NCBI GenBank assembly: GCA_937969505.1
Contig: CALBWA010000017.1
Coordinates: 35,490 to 99,489, forward strand
Length of the DNA: 64,000 nt
DNA from: an uncultured Erythrobacter sp.
GTDB lineage: Bacteria > Pseudomonadota > Alphaproteobacteria > Sphingomonadales > Sphingomonadaceae
Reading direction: 5' to 3'
The translations under genes were made by a program, and so were the position numbers. The notes below the pieces were generated by a model. The model ran no database searches, was not told where the DNA came from, and saw only the letters and a list, made by a program, of their open reading frames with translations. This document shows positions 52,710 to 61,759 of this stretch, piece after piece. Within the stretch, counting starts at the first letter, position 1. The number at the start of each line of letters is the position of its first letter.

Positions 52710-53183
52710 ATGACTGACCGAATTGAAAAAGCTGGCAGAAGAAACGGGGGGCTTGCAGAATTCCTCCCCTATCAGCTTTCGGTCACGTCGAACGCTGTTT
52801 CAAGCGTGATTGCCCAGCGCTATCGCGCCCGCTTCGGTCTGAAGATAACTGAATGGCGAGTGATGGCGGTACTGGGTGATGCCGGTGCCTTGACCCAGCG
52901 TGACCTGACCGAGGCGACTTTGATGGACAAAGTGGCGGTCAACCGGGCTTGCAAGGTTCTTGGCGATCGCGGGCTTCTTGAACGCCAGCCGAACACTAAT
53001 GATGGGCGCTCCCACCTCATTCACCTCACCGATGAAGGCTTGGCGATCCATCAGGAAGTCATGCCTATGGTCGAACGAATGGAGCGCGACATTTTCTCGG
53101 TCCTGTCACTCGAAGAGCAAGCCCAGTTCAAGGCAATGCTCAAGCGCATCTTTGACAATTCGGACATGGCCCAGACGCGGTAA
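52710..53183 (+). CDS. MarR family transcriptional regulator
   Basis: A 157-residue winged-helix regulator. The DNA-binding part is visible: LKITEWRVMAVLGDAGALTQRDLTEATLMDKVAVNRACKVLGDRGLLERQPNTNDGRSHLIHLT, i.e. helix-turn-helix then the wing with DxRS. Dimerisation helices flank it. Members usually respond to phenolics or acyl-CoA thioesters; the neighbouring crotonase is a likely target. No operator was recognised. Confidence 0.88.
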   Translation: MTDRIEKAGRRNGGLAEFLPYQLSVTSNAVSSVIAQRYRARFGLKITEWRVMAVLGDAGALTQRDLTEATLMDKVAVNRACKVLGDRGLLERQPNTNDGRSHLIHLTDEGLAIHQEVMPMVERMERDIFSVLSLEEQAQFKAMLKRIFDNSDMAQTR

Positions 53184-53230
53184 GGCCCACCTCGCGCGCT
53201 TTACGCTGCAAGGCGGGCCTCCCTGTGTCA

Positions 53231-53253
53231 AAGCCTGACCCCCATCAGGCTCT
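53231..53253 (-). terminator. Hairpin downstream of tadC (weak terminator candidate)
   Basis: AGCCTGA (53232-53238) pairs with TCAGGCT (53245-53251) around a 6-base loop, 23 bases past the tadC stop on the minus strand. Only TTTG follows, so termination would be weak. Confidence 0.35.
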
Positions 53254-53275
53254 GCCCCCAAGGTGTCCTTCAAGA

Positions 53276-54271
53276 CTATCCGTCGATGAAGGAGTCCGAA
53301 ATTGAACATGCGGCTGGTCCGAGGATCACGATGAACAAAACCGGCAGAATGAACATGATCAGTGGAATGGTCATGATCGCTGGTAGACGGGCAGCTTTTT
53401 CCTCAGCGCGCATCATGCGCTCGTTGCGGAATTCTGCCGACAACACGCGCAGCGCAGATGCCAATGGCGTACCATAGCGTTCGGTTTGCACCATGGTTGT
53501 GACGACTCCGCGAACGGATTCCAGATCGACACGATAGGCCAGATTGTCGAAAGCCATCTTGCGTTCACTGAGGAAGGACAATTCAATCGCGGTGAGGGCA
53601 AATTCGTCCCCCAGCTCGGGATAGGCACGGCCCAGTTCCTTGGCGACGCGGTTGAAGGCCGCATCGACCGTCAGACCCGCCTCGGCACAAATGACCAGAA
53701 GATCAAGCGCGTCAGGCAAACCCTTGCGAATCTCGGTTGTACGCTTGTTGGCCTGATTGCCGATATACATTTCAGGGCCTTTGTAGCCAAGAAACACTGC
53801 GGCCGACAAAGCCATCACTTTCTTCATTTCCCAATCGGGATAGATTTCGACGACATAAAGCAGGACAAAGGCAGTCAAGCCCAGGACGATCGGCAATACC
53901 ATGCGCGCGCCAATGATCAGAACGGCCAGTTCCTTGTTCCGGTAACCGGCATGCGCCAGCTTTTGCTGGATGTCTTCTATCTGGCTCTGCTGGAGGACTT
54001 TCATTCCTTCCAGCCGTTCCTTCATCTTGTCAGTCTTGTCCGTCTTGCGGACCAGGCTGACGCGCTTCTTAGCGCTGGACGTGATGATGCCAGCTTTCAG
54101 TTCTTCGCGCCGATCATTGAGCGACTTGACCCGTTTAGCCATAGGATCCTTGACGGTGACAGCTGCATAGATCGCAAACATGACAGCCATGGCTGCAATC
54201 GCTGCAAGAATCGTCCCGATAAGGATGACGTCAAAGCCAAGCAATGTTGGTCCCTGAGAGGAGTTAAGCAT
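53276..54271 (-). CDS. tadC: Tad pilus inner-membrane platform protein TadC
   Basis: A 331-residue T2SSF-family protein with an N-terminal helix (about 12-32), two central helices (about 110-155), the T2SSF cytoplasmic domain (about 175-295: LPDALDLLVICAEAGLTVDAAFNRVA) and a C-terminal helix (about 300-325). With TadB it forms the platform on which the motor ATPase works. It starts 18 bases after tadB and is the last gene of the cluster. The motor gene is not present here. Confidence 0.92.
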   Translation of the reverse strand: MLNSSQGPTLLGFDVILIGTILAAIAAMAVMFAIYAAVTVKDPMAKRVKSLNDRREELKAGIITSSAKKRVSLVRKTDKTDKMKERLEGMKVLQQSQIEDIQQKLAHAGYRNKELAVLIIGARMVLPIVLGLTAFVLLYVVEIYPDWEMKKVMALSAAVFLGYKGPEMYIGNQANKRTTEIRKGLPDALDLLVICAEAGLTVDAAFNRVAKELGRAYPELGDEFALTAIELSFLSERKMAFDNLAYRVDLESVRGVVTTMVQTERYGTPLASALRVLSAEFRNERMMRAEEKAARLPAIMTIPLIMFILPVLFIVILGPAACSISDSFIDG

Positions 54272-54288
54272 TGTCCTGTTTCCCTCTC

Positions 54289-55260
54289 TTAAATCTCGAA
54301 GCTGACCATTTTGGCCATGATGAAGGCACCGATCGACATCCAGACGAGCCCGCCAAGGCCGGCAATGATCAGGCGGTCATCAATGAAGAAACCGCCGATG
54401 TAATCGGGATTGATCGTGTAAATCATGATGAAGACGATAAATGGCAGCGAACCCACGATATAGGCTGATGCCTTCGACTCAGAACTCATCGCCTTGATCT
54501 TCAGCTTCATTTGCGAACGTTTGCGCAGCACATCCGACAGATTGGACAGGGTCTCGGCCAAGTTACCACCTGTCTCGCGCTGAATGGCCAGTGTGATGCA
54601 GAAGAAATTGAACTCGGGAATGCCAAGGCGATCGGCAGTTTCCTGAAGCGATTCCTCCATCGTCCGGCCAATTTTGATCCGTTCAACGATGCCTTTGAAT
54701 TCCTGGCCAACCGGGCCTGGCACTTCCTGTGCAACAACAGCTAGCGTTTCCGTCACAGGCAAACCTGAACGCAATCCGCGCACAAGAAGCTCGATCGCAT
54801 CAGGGAACTTGCTGTTGAACTGGTTGGTACGTCGTTTGATGAAATGATTGACGACCAGATGCGGCAGACCAGCGCCAACAAAAAGACCTATGCCAAGCGA
54901 CAGGAACAAAGCTCCACTGCGCAGGAACATGAGAACTGCGACCACGAGGGCAACGCCCAGTGAAGCATAGAGGTATTGCGACAAGGTCCAGCCCTTGCCG
55001 GTACGGTCGAGGCGCATTTCAAGAGCTTCGATTCGCGAACCCGAGCCAGCAACCTTGTGTGCCTTTGGTTTGCGCGCCGCGATGGCTTTCTTGAGCTGTG
55101 ACTCCACTTTGGTGTCGGTGCTTTCAGAATGCCGATAACGCACCGCGTCAAGGCGGCGCTGGCTAGCCTTCGCAGCTGATGGTCCTGCGACCAGCATATA
55201 GCCGCCCACCATGATTGCCATCACTACGCCGCCCAGCAGCAGGAGCTGAATAATGCTCAT
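54289..55260 (-). CDS. tadB: Tad pilus inner-membrane platform protein TadB
   Basis: A 323-residue T2SSF-family protein: N-terminal helix (about 4-24), basic segment, two helices (about 92-140), cytoplasmic domain (about 150-270: FPDAIELLVRGLRSGLPVTETLAVVAQEVPGPV) and C-terminal helices (about 272-320). In the usual tad order it follows the ATPase gene tadA/cpaF; here it follows cpaE directly after a 91-base gap holding a perfect inverted repeat. Confidence 0.92.
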   Translation of the reverse strand: MSIIQLLLLGGVVMAIMVGGYMLVAGPSAAKASQRRLDAVRYRHSESTDTKVESQLKKAIAARKPKAHKVAGSGSRIEALEMRLDRTGKGWTLSQYLYASLGVALVVAVLMFLRSGALFLSLGIGLFVGAGLPHLVVNHFIKRRTNQFNSKFPDAIELLVRGLRSGLPVTETLAVVAQEVPGPVGQEFKGIVERIKIGRTMEESLQETADRLGIPEFNFFCITLAIQRETGGNLAETLSNLSDVLRKRSQMKLKIKAMSSESKASAYIVGSLPFIVFIMIYTINPDYIGGFFIDDRLIIAGLGGLVWMSIGAFIMAKMVSFEI

Positions 55261-55305
55261 GCGATTGTCCCGCCTTTCCGTATCAATTCATAAATCTCAG
55301 GGGTT

Positions 55306-55344
55306 GCAAGGGTGCAGCCAGATTATGGCGGGCTGCACCCTTGC
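55306..55344. repeat. Perfect 14-bp inverted repeat in the cpaE-tadB gap
   Basis: GCAAGGGTGCAGCC (55306-55319) and GGCTGCACCCTTGC (55331-55344) pair perfectly around an 11-base loop, beginning 8 bases after the cpaE stop on the minus strand. No T-run follows, so it is not a standard terminator; it could protect the upstream mRNA 3' end or mark an old rearrangement. Confidence 0.85.
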
Positions 55345-55351
55345 GCGGCCC

Positions 55352-56638
55352 TTACTCAGCCGGTTCGGTTTCCGGCGCTTTCTTGTCTTTCTTGGCCAAA
55401 AGCGACTTCAGGTCGAAAGTGCCCAGAAGTGACTTCTTTTCCGGTTCTCCTGCAGCCAGATCTTCTTCGCTTGATCCGGCAATGCGGTCAGCGATCTGCT
55501 TGATCACAGCTGTTGCCTTGGCCGAGCGATTGGCATCGACAAAGACCTGTCCCAGCTTGGCAGCATTAGCTGCTGCTTTCACGTCGTAGGGAATCGAGAA
55601 GTCGATCTTGCGCTCGATCGATGCCTCAAAATCGGCCTTGCTGATTTCCGACACTCCCGACTGGACCTTGTTGGCAATGATCATCGGGTGCGCATGCGCA
55701 GCATTTGTTTTGAGCCATGACAGGATGCGGATCGTGTCACGCGCCGAAGCCAGCGTCATTTCCGTTTCCAGCAGCACCAGATTTACATCCCCCAACAGGT
55801 GCGGGAAATTGATCAACATGTTGCGTGGCAGGTCAATCATGGTCATTTCGAAGGCCTGGCGGAATTCTTCCTCCAGTTGCACGAAGGCAGAGCCATCGGT
55901 CATCAATGGTGCATTGATTGGTGCCTCGGCCGACAGGATCGACAGATTATCATTGGCGCGGATCATGGCCCGTTCGATGAACAGACCGTCAATCCGGCTC
56001 GGATTGTCGATTGCATCGGTCAGACCGCGACCTGGCTCCAGATCCAGCGCCAAGGCGCCAGTGCCGAAGTGCACGTCAAGATCGAGCAGCGCCGTAGGCA
56101 GATTGTGCTCCTGACTGAACAGCCATGCCAGCGATGTTGCCAGCGTTGAAGCACCGACTCCACCGCGTGTGCCCACTACCGCAGTCGAGATGTGGCGCTT
56201 TACAGCTTCCGCTTCGCCAGGCTTTGGTGCGGTGAACACCGCCTGTGCCTGGTTCAGGGCGTCGCGAACCTGGCTCGCCGACAAAGGCTTGAGCAGGTAA
56301 TCGTGAATTCCGCTGGCAAGCAGGTCGCGATAAAGGCGAACGTCATTCACCTGACCAATCGCAATCACCACTGTGCCAGGCTCGCAAACCTCAGCCAGGG
56401 CGTTAATATCATTCAGCGGGTCACCGCTTTCCGACAGGTCGACCATCAGAATATTGGGGCTGGCGCTGACTGACAGGGACTGAACTGCATTGCGCAGACC
56501 GCCCTTGTTGCACTTTTCTGGCTGCCATCCGAGCTCGATTACGACCGGACGCAGTACGTCCAGCGCACTATCGTCGCAAATGTAGGCTGCGAAAGGATCG
56601 CGATTGCCAGGCATCGATGTTTTCCAAGGAGCGTTCAT
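55352..56638 (-). CDS. cpaE: Tad pilus localisation protein CpaE/TadZ
   Basis: A 428-residue protein: receiver-like N-terminal domain (about 15-130, ending in DYLLKPLS), then a ParA/MinD-type ATPase domain (150-400). The P-loop reads GTRGGVGAST (156-165): both lysines of the MinD consensus KGGVGKT are replaced (Arg158, Ala163), the atypical form described for TadZ. LLDLDVHFGTGALALDLEP and MIDLPRN supply the later motifs. It directs the pilus machine to its site in the cell, usually a pole. The tail is Lys/Glu-rich. 3 bases separate it from cpaD. Confidence 0.9.
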   Translation of the reverse strand: MNAPWKTSMPGNRDPFAAYICDDSALDVLRPVVIELGWQPEKCNKGGLRNAVQSLSVSASPNILMVDLSESGDPLNDINALAEVCEPGTVVIAIGQVNDVRLYRDLLASGIHDYLLKPLSASQVRDALNQAQAVFTAPKPGEAEAVKRHISTAVVGTRGGVGASTLATSLAWLFSQEHNLPTALLDLDVHFGTGALALDLEPGRGLTDAIDNPSRIDGLFIERAMIRANDNLSILSAEAPINAPLMTDGSAFVQLEEEFRQAFEMTMIDLPRNMLINFPHLLGDVNLVLLETEMTLASARDTIRILSWLKTNAAHAHPMIIANKVQSGVSEISKADFEASIERKIDFSIPYDVKAAANAAKLGQVFVDANRSAKATAVIKQIADRIAGSSEEDLAAGEPEKKSLLGTFDLKSLLAKKDKKAPETEPAE

Positions 56639-56641
56639 GGC

Positions 56642-57280
56642 TTAGTTTCCTCCGCTAGCAGTGGCTGCAAGACCCTGGCTCGGACCTTCGGTACGATACC
56701 GGTCGACCGCGCGTGTCTGCCCGGTAACCCAGGTTTCGCCTGATCCTTCTTCACCTTCGATAAGGTCTTCCGGGTTGGCGACCATGGCGGCCAGATTGGA
56801 ATTCGTGGCGCAACCATATCCTGGCGATGTTGCATTGTTGTAGTTCATGTCCGAGGACTCGCTCCAATCAGGGCAGCCCGGCACGCTCGCCGTTGATCGG
56901 GTGAGGACAACGCGGGCATAACCCGGCTGGACAAAGCCCGATGTTACCGGCGCAGTTGCTTCGATCAGCAGGCCGTAACGACTGGCCAACTGCGCGACAG
57001 CATCCTTGGTTGCATCGCTGTCCAGCGGATCATCCACTGAAATGCGATCACCGTAACGCAGATCCATCGCATCAAACCATCCGGCCAGACGCTGTTGCTC
57101 TGGGATCGTGAGGCCATCCTGGCTGGTCTGCACGTCGAGCGTGAAGTTGGAGCGTTCCACCACAGCCTGTTTGGTGCTGTAGAGGCTCTTGTTGGTTGGC
57201 ATTCCGCCGCATCCGCCAAGGACCAGGCCGATGGAGAGGGCGAAAGCGCCCGCCAACTTGCTGTGTTTTGCAATAGGCAT
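56642..57280 (-). CDS. cpaD: Tad pilus lipoprotein CpaD
   Basis: A 212-residue exported lipoprotein; signal peptide with lipobox LVLGGC. The body matches the CpaD family: an early LDVQTSQDG segment, 'RLAGWFDAMDLRYGDRISV' and 'GYARVVLTRSTASVPGCPDWSESSD…GCATNSNLAAMVANPEDLI'. It helps the secretin CpaC in the outer membrane. ATG 57280 follows AAGGTGAG; a GTG at 57289 is also in frame. It lies between cpaC and cpaE with short gaps. Confidence 0.9.
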   Translation of the reverse strand: MPIAKHSKLAGAFALSIGLVLGGCGGMPTNKSLYSTKQAVVERSNFTLDVQTSQDGLTIPEQQRLAGWFDAMDLRYGDRISVDDPLDSDATKDAVAQLASRYGLLIEATAPVTSGFVQPGYARVVLTRSTASVPGCPDWSESSDMNYNNATSPGYGCATNSNLAAMVANPEDLIEGEEGSGETWVTGQTRAVDRYRTEGPSQGLAATASGGN

Positions 57281-57298
57281 TGTTCTCACCTTTCTCGA

Positions 57299-58930
57299 TT
57301 AGAGGCTGAAGCCAGGCGCAGCAGCTTTGCTGTCGGCGCGGCGGTTGGATTTGCGTTTTTTGTCCTGATCGGCACGCTTGCTCGAAGGCTGGCTTGACGG
57401 GACGATCGCTGCTGGATCCACGCCGCCGACTTCGGGCGGAGGCGCATCCTGGTTCGATGTTGTGGGAACCGGGCGTTTGCTGCCCGTCTCACCGGTGTGG
57501 TTCTGATAACCCAGCAGCTGCTCAAATTCGTTGGCGGCATTGAAGCCATCAGTTGGCAGGCTGATGTCGCTGGCGTTGACCGGCTTGACCAGATACGGCG
57601 TGACGACGATGACCAGCTCGGTTTCGCCCTTACGGAACGAACGCGAGCGGAACAGATTGCCCAGGATCGGCACATCACCGAGGCCCGGGGCCTTGTCGAG
57701 TGTGGTTTGAGCGTTGTTGCTCATCAGACCAGCGATCATAAAGCTCTGGCCTGAACCGAGTTCGACCGTGGTTTCGGCCCGGCGGATGGTCAGTGCCGGG
57801 ATCTGGAAGCCGTCGATGACAACCGCGCCCTGGGTTGAAAGCTCGGAAACTTCTGGACGAACGCGGATCGAGATCCGGCCATTCGAAAGAACCGTTGGCG
57901 TGTACGACAGACTGACACCGAAATTGCGATACTCAATCGAAGTATTGCCGAGACCTTGGCTAATCGGAATGGGAAACTCCCCGCCGGCCAGAAAGTCAGC
58001 CGTTTCACCCGACAGCGCGGTCAGATTTGGTGCGGACAGCGTAGTGACCAGGCCGAGCTGCTCGGACAGGTCAAATGCGGCACCTACATCAAGCCCGAAC
58101 AGGCGACCGGCTGCCTGAATGGCAGTCTGGGCCGGGTTCGACGTGAAGTCATAAGTCGTGCCGCCGGTGACAAATTCACCTGTCGACGGATCGAATGGCA
58201 GCGAGATCGAACCCGCCGGCAGACCGAATTGCGAAGAAGCATCGATGACCGGAAGGCCAGATGTACCAGCTCCGCCAATAACGGGGCCGTTGCCGCGCTG
58301 GACACCGAACAGAAAACCACCTGAATTGTCTCGCGTTGACAGATTACCACCAATGGCGCGAACCAGTGAACGGCTGACCTCGGCGAAGCGAACCTGCAGA
58401 TTGACCTGTAGGGGTGTCGCCATTTTCAAACGGCTGATGACATTTGCGCCATCGCCGAGAAATGCCTGGACAAGGCGTTCTGCTTCAGCTGCATCTTCAG
58501 GGGCAGCCACGGTGCCGGTCAACAGCACTGTGTTGGTGCCCATGGTGGCCACACCGATTTTTGCGGCTGGCATGGCCAGAGCAAGCATCTGATCGATGCT
58601 GTCGATGTTCGAACCGACGCGGATATTGGCGGACCAGATAACATCACCGGCTGCATTGCTGGCGTAAATCGTGGTCTCGCCACCATTCTTGCCAAAGATA
58701 TACAGCTGGCGCTGGGACTTGATCTGAACGTCCGCAACGGCATCATTGGCGATGAAAACATCGGCCATTGATCCAGGAACCGTGATCAGTTCACCGCGTC
58801 CGATGGAGATGACAATGTCATCGGTAGGGCTAGCGATTGACTGCGCAGTCGCGGTGGTCATCGGGATACCGGCGATCGGTGCGATGGCCAGGCTGGCGAG
58901 CAGCAATTTGGCAGTAAGGCGGCTTTTCAT
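57299..58930 (-). CDS. cpaC: Tad pilus secretin CpaC/RcpA
   Basis: A 543-residue outer-membrane secretin: signal peptide (1-29, ending TTATAQ), N-terminal pilus-type domain (about 33-110: ISIGRGELITVPGSMADVFIANDAVADVQI), a BON-like region, then the secretin domain (about 300-440: VTTLSAPNLTALSGETADFLAGGEFPIP; ending LGDVPILGNLFRSRSFRKGETELVIVVTPYLVKP). A low-complexity basic tail closes it. ATG 58930 follows GAGGGG; the ORF opens at 58996. It forms the pilus exit channel. Confidence 0.93.
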   Translation of the reverse strand: MKSRLTAKLLLASLAIAPIAGIPMTTATAQSIASPTDDIVISIGRGELITVPGSMADVFIANDAVADVQIKSQRQLYIFGKNGGETTIYASNAAGDVIWSANIRVGSNIDSIDQMLALAMPAAKIGVATMGTNTVLLTGTVAAPEDAAEAERLVQAFLGDGANVISRLKMATPLQVNLQVRFAEVSRSLVRAIGGNLSTRDNSGGFLFGVQRGNGPVIGGAGTSGLPVIDASSQFGLPAGSISLPFDPSTGEFVTGGTTYDFTSNPAQTAIQAAGRLFGLDVGAAFDLSEQLGLVTTLSAPNLTALSGETADFLAGGEFPIPISQGLGNTSIEYRNFGVSLSYTPTVLSNGRISIRVRPEVSELSTQGAVVIDGFQIPALTIRRAETTVELGSGQSFMIAGLMSNNAQTTLDKAPGLGDVPILGNLFRSRSFRKGETELVIVVTPYLVKPVNASDISLPTDGFNAANEFEQLLGYQNHTGETGSKRPVPTTSNQDAPPPEVGGVDPAAIVPSSQPSSKRADQDKKRKSNRRADSKAAAPGFSL

Positions 58931-59007
58931 AGTCTTGCCCCTCGGTTTCATCTTGGATGCCGCGCTTGCGGCGTGATTGTTCGAAATATGGTTCATCGTC
59001 CTGCCCC

Positions 59008-60093
59008 CTATCGGACCAACGCTGCGCCAGCGATCGGCACTGTGCGTCCTGCGTTGCGCACCCCGGTGCCTTGCTGACTGAGCAGACCTCCCGCACCGGT
59101 TGCCACAGGAACTTCCTGCGTGTTTTTACCGCGGGTTACCCGAACGCTTGGACCGCGACGTGCACCACCTGGGACACCCATGGCCGGGGCCGGAGGATTC
59201 GCAGCTGCTTTGGTCTGCGGAGGGACGCTGCTGCGCTGGAAGCGCGATACGTCACCGCCCGTGCTGAAAGTTGTTCCCTTGTCGATCGGCTGGTTCATGG
59301 CAGCGCGAAGAAGAGTTTCTTCCTCTTCAGGAGTTGCATCTTCAGGCACTACGATGTCGCCAGAGGCAATTGCGCGCTCGAGTTCAACCTGGTTGTCAGC
59401 GATCGAACGCAGAGCCAGGCTCAGTGTGCCAATCGTCTGGGCAACGGCAACCTTTTCAGCAATCTTCGGTGTCACTTCGATAGTGACGGTCTTGAAGCCG
59501 CGAACAACCGTGCGGCCGTCTTCGGTCTTGACCTGATTGGTGGTCTGGTCGGTCGCCAGTACGCGCAAGTTGCGGAGCACTGTTTCAGCCGCTTTCAAGG
59601 GTGCACCTTCTTCGCCGGTTACGGTCTGGGTCAACACGAGATCGACACGGTCACCAGGGAATACGAAGCCTGCAACACCGGTGTTGGCAGAAACAGGTAC
59701 GGTAACGGCACGCATGCCCGGGCCAAGCGCTGCGGCAAGGAAACCGCGATCGCCGGGACGCACAAGCGACCCTTGCGTTACAGGTTCACCTGCTGTGACA
59801 GGATGACGAACAACCGTGCCAAGAAGCTGGGAAATGTCCGATTCACCATCAATGAAATAGGCGTCCTGCACAAGTTCTTCAGGCCACTGCTGAAAATTCA
59901 GCGCATCAGCCGTGATGATCGTGCCAGGTGGCATAGCGCGTTGTGCCACCAGAACCTTTGGTCCTTGCGGAACGGGCGCTGCCGCTTCAACTTCTGGTGC
60001 GGCTGCACCTGCAAACATGCTCCGGGCTGCCAAAGCCGTGCCGATCGCAATGACCAGCGCTCCCAGCAGCAGTACCAGCTTCTTCCTGTCCAT
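59008..60093 (-). CDS. cpaB: Tad pilus assembly protein CpaB/RcpC
   Basis: A 361-residue protein with an N-terminal helix (about 5-28) and a SAF domain (about 48-118: LVAQRAMPPGTIITADALNFQQWP … VVRHPVTAGEPV), then the RcpC-type domain (about 120-270: MRAVTVPVSANTGVAGFVFPGDRVDLVLTQTV) and a Pro/Gly/Arg-rich tail. It is the periplasmic partner of the CpaC secretin. 77 bases separate it from cpaC. Confidence 0.92.
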   Translation of the reverse strand: MDRKKLVLLLGALVIAIGTALAARSMFAGAAAPEVEAAAPVPQGPKVLVAQRAMPPGTIITADALNFQQWPEELVQDAYFIDGESDISQLLGTVVRHPVTAGEPVTQGSLVRPGDRGFLAAALGPGMRAVTVPVSANTGVAGFVFPGDRVDLVLTQTVTGEEGAPLKAAETVLRNLRVLATDQTTNQVKTEDGRTVVRGFKTVTIEVTPKIAEKVAVAQTIGTLSLALRSIADNQVELERAIASGDIVVPEDATPEEEETLLRAAMNQPIDKGTTFSTGGDVSRFQRSSVPPQTKAAANPPAPAMGVPGGARRGPSVRVTRGKNTQEVPVATGAGGLLSQQGTGVRNAGRTVPIAGAALVR

Positions 60094-60183
60094 GGCTATT
60101 CTAGCCCCCTTGTTCGGCCCATTTCAAAAGTGTTCGGGCGGGTATGGTTCACGTCTCTAAGTTCAGAATGGTTAAAATCAGGT

Positions 60184-60675
60184 TCATCCCGCGCCGACTG
60201 TTTGTCCTGCACCGGGTAAATAATCTGTTCCAAGCACCCACAATCCGCCGATCGCGATGGCCACTCCATAAGGAACGGCGATGCGATCACGCTGGCGCTT
60301 CATCATGTGGGCGATGCCCATGACGATGGTCAGCAGACCGCCAACCAATGCCATGACAACCAAGAGTTTGAGGAACATCGCTGGCGCGATCCACAGCGCC
60401 AAAGCAGTCAGCAATTTGACATCGCCGCCCCCCATCATGTTGAGAGCGAACAGGCCCGCCAGGACAGCAAATACCGCCAGCGCCACGCCAAGTTGCATCA
60501 CAACTTCAGGATAAGGCGTCATGCCGCTGGCCCACCAGTAAAGCGGTGCACCAATAACGATGGCCAAGTTGAGGCCATTGTCGATCTGGCGGCGGCGCAA
60601 GTCGGTAAACGCTGCGACAAGCAGTGCGATTGCCAATGCGATTAGCAGTCCGTAGTGGAGATATTCACTAAACAT
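60184..60675 (-). CDS. cpaA: Tad prepilin peptidase CpaA/TadV
   Basis: A 163-residue A24 aspartic prepilin peptidase with about six helices. The catalytic aspartates are Asp25 in FTDLRRRQIDN and Asp85 in GGGDVKLL. There is no methylase domain, as usual for the Tad subtype. It trims the leader of Flp-type pilins. The pilin gene, commonly next to cpaA, is not seen here. It is divergent from an alpha/beta hydrolase; the 88-base gap holds TTAC-N6-GTAA and a GATAAT on the minus strand. Confidence 0.92.
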   Translation of the reverse strand: MFSEYLHYGLLIALAIALLVAAFTDLRRRQIDNGLNLAIVIGAPLYWWASGMTPYPEVVMQLGVALAVFAVLAGLFALNMMGGGDVKLLTALALWIAPAMFLKLLVVMALVGGLLTIVMGIAHMMKRQRDRIAVPYGVAIAIGGLWVLGTDYLPGAGQTVGAG

Positions 60676-60763
60676 TAGGCCCCCGGCTTTCCCCTCGGAA
60701 CCCGGTGCTACAGATTATCACTTACCAAAAAGTAACCAGACCTGGAGGCTCCCCATTAGTAAC

Positions 60764-61759
60764 GTGAAGCAGGCGCACAATAACCCTATTGATCGGCGCG
60801 CCATTCCGGCTGACGCGGTGGAGAGCATTTGGCAGGCTGGTGACGGTCATCCGATCCGCCGGATCGATTGGCCCGGAGCCAGCAAGATCGCACGCGGATC
60901 AATCCTGTTCTTTCCTGGTCGCGGCGACAATTATGAGAAATATCTGGAAACGCTGGAGGAATGGCATCGCGCAGGCTGGCGAGTAACTGCTGCTGACTGG
61001 CGAGGGCAGGCGGCCTCTGGCCGTTTGGGCGATGACCCAGTAACAGGCCACATTGACGATTTCGCGACTTGGATTGCTGATCTTCGTGCTTTTTGGACAG
61101 ATTGGAAAGCACACACACCTGGCCCGCATATTTTGGCCGGTCATTCCATGGGCGGTCATCTGGTGCTGCGCAGCGCGGCAGAAAGGGCAACCAATCCTGA
61201 TGCTTTGGTGCTGATTGCACCAATGCTGGGCTTTATCGGACCACTTCCCGTCGCAATCGGACACGCTGCGAGCCGTTTGATGGCGTCTCTCGGCAAGCGC
61301 ACGCGCCCGGCATGGAAATGGAGTGAAAAACCCGGCGAAGTGCCCGAGGCACGCTCTCGTCTTCTCACGCATGACAAAGATCGGTACGCCGATGAATTGT
61401 GGTGGCGAGAGGAAAGGCCTGAACTGGTGATGGGCCCGGGCAGCTGGGGTTGGGTCGAGCGAGCCTATGCCTCCATGCGGTTCCTGTTTGCGCGTGGTCG
61501 GTTGGAAAAGGTCGCGCAACCGGTTCTGATTGTTGCTACCTCTAATGACAAACTTGTATCGATTGACGCCATAGAGCAGGCCGCCCGGCGGATCCCGCAG
61601 GCGGAATTGCTCAAGTTCGGAAAGGAAGCGCACCACGAAATTCTGCGCGAAGGCGACATTGTCCGGACCAGCGCGATGGATACGATTGACCAGTTTCTTG
61701 CGCGCGTTGCGCCAGCCAAATTGGAGACGGGATCGACCGATCAGGCTACATCCAAGTGA
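60764..61759 (+). CDS. Alpha/beta hydrolase, lysophospholipase-like
   Basis: A 331-residue alpha/beta hydrolase of the monoglyceride-lipase type (Hydrolase_4). Nucleophile Ser128 in LAGHSMGGH; Asp in ATSNDKLVS and His in KEAHHEIL complete the triad. 'FFPGRGDNYEKY…W' is the typical oxyanion-hole segment. No signal peptide. The start is a GTG at 60764 with GGAGG rather far upstream (about 15 bases). Its stop overlaps the GTG start of the next gene by GTGA, so the pair is coupled. Confidence 0.85.
   Translation: MKQAHNNPIDRRAIPADAVESIWQAGDGHPIRRIDWPGASKIARGSILFFPGRGDNYEKYLETLEEWHRAGWRVTAADWRGQAASGRLGDDPVTGHIDDFATWIADLRAFWTDWKAHTPGPHILAGHSMGGHLVLRSAAERATNPDALVLIAPMLGFIGPLPVAIGHAASRLMASLGKRTRPAWKWSEKPGEVPEARSRLLTHDKDRYADELWWREERPELVMGPGSWGWVERAYASMRFLFARGRLEKVAQPVLIVATSNDKLVSIDAIEQAARRIPQAELLKFGKEAHHEILREGDIVRTSAMDTIDQFLARVAPAKLETGSTDQATSK

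Noticed and set aside
58957..60219. Plus-strand ORF of 420 codons opposite cpaB
   Set aside because: Antisense shadow; cpaB fits the tad gene order and SAF domain.
60714..60742. CtrA-like site (TTAC-N7-TAAG) or promoter upstream of cpaA
   Set aside because: Only a partial match to TTAA-N7-TTAA and no -35 for the GATAAT; too weak to call.
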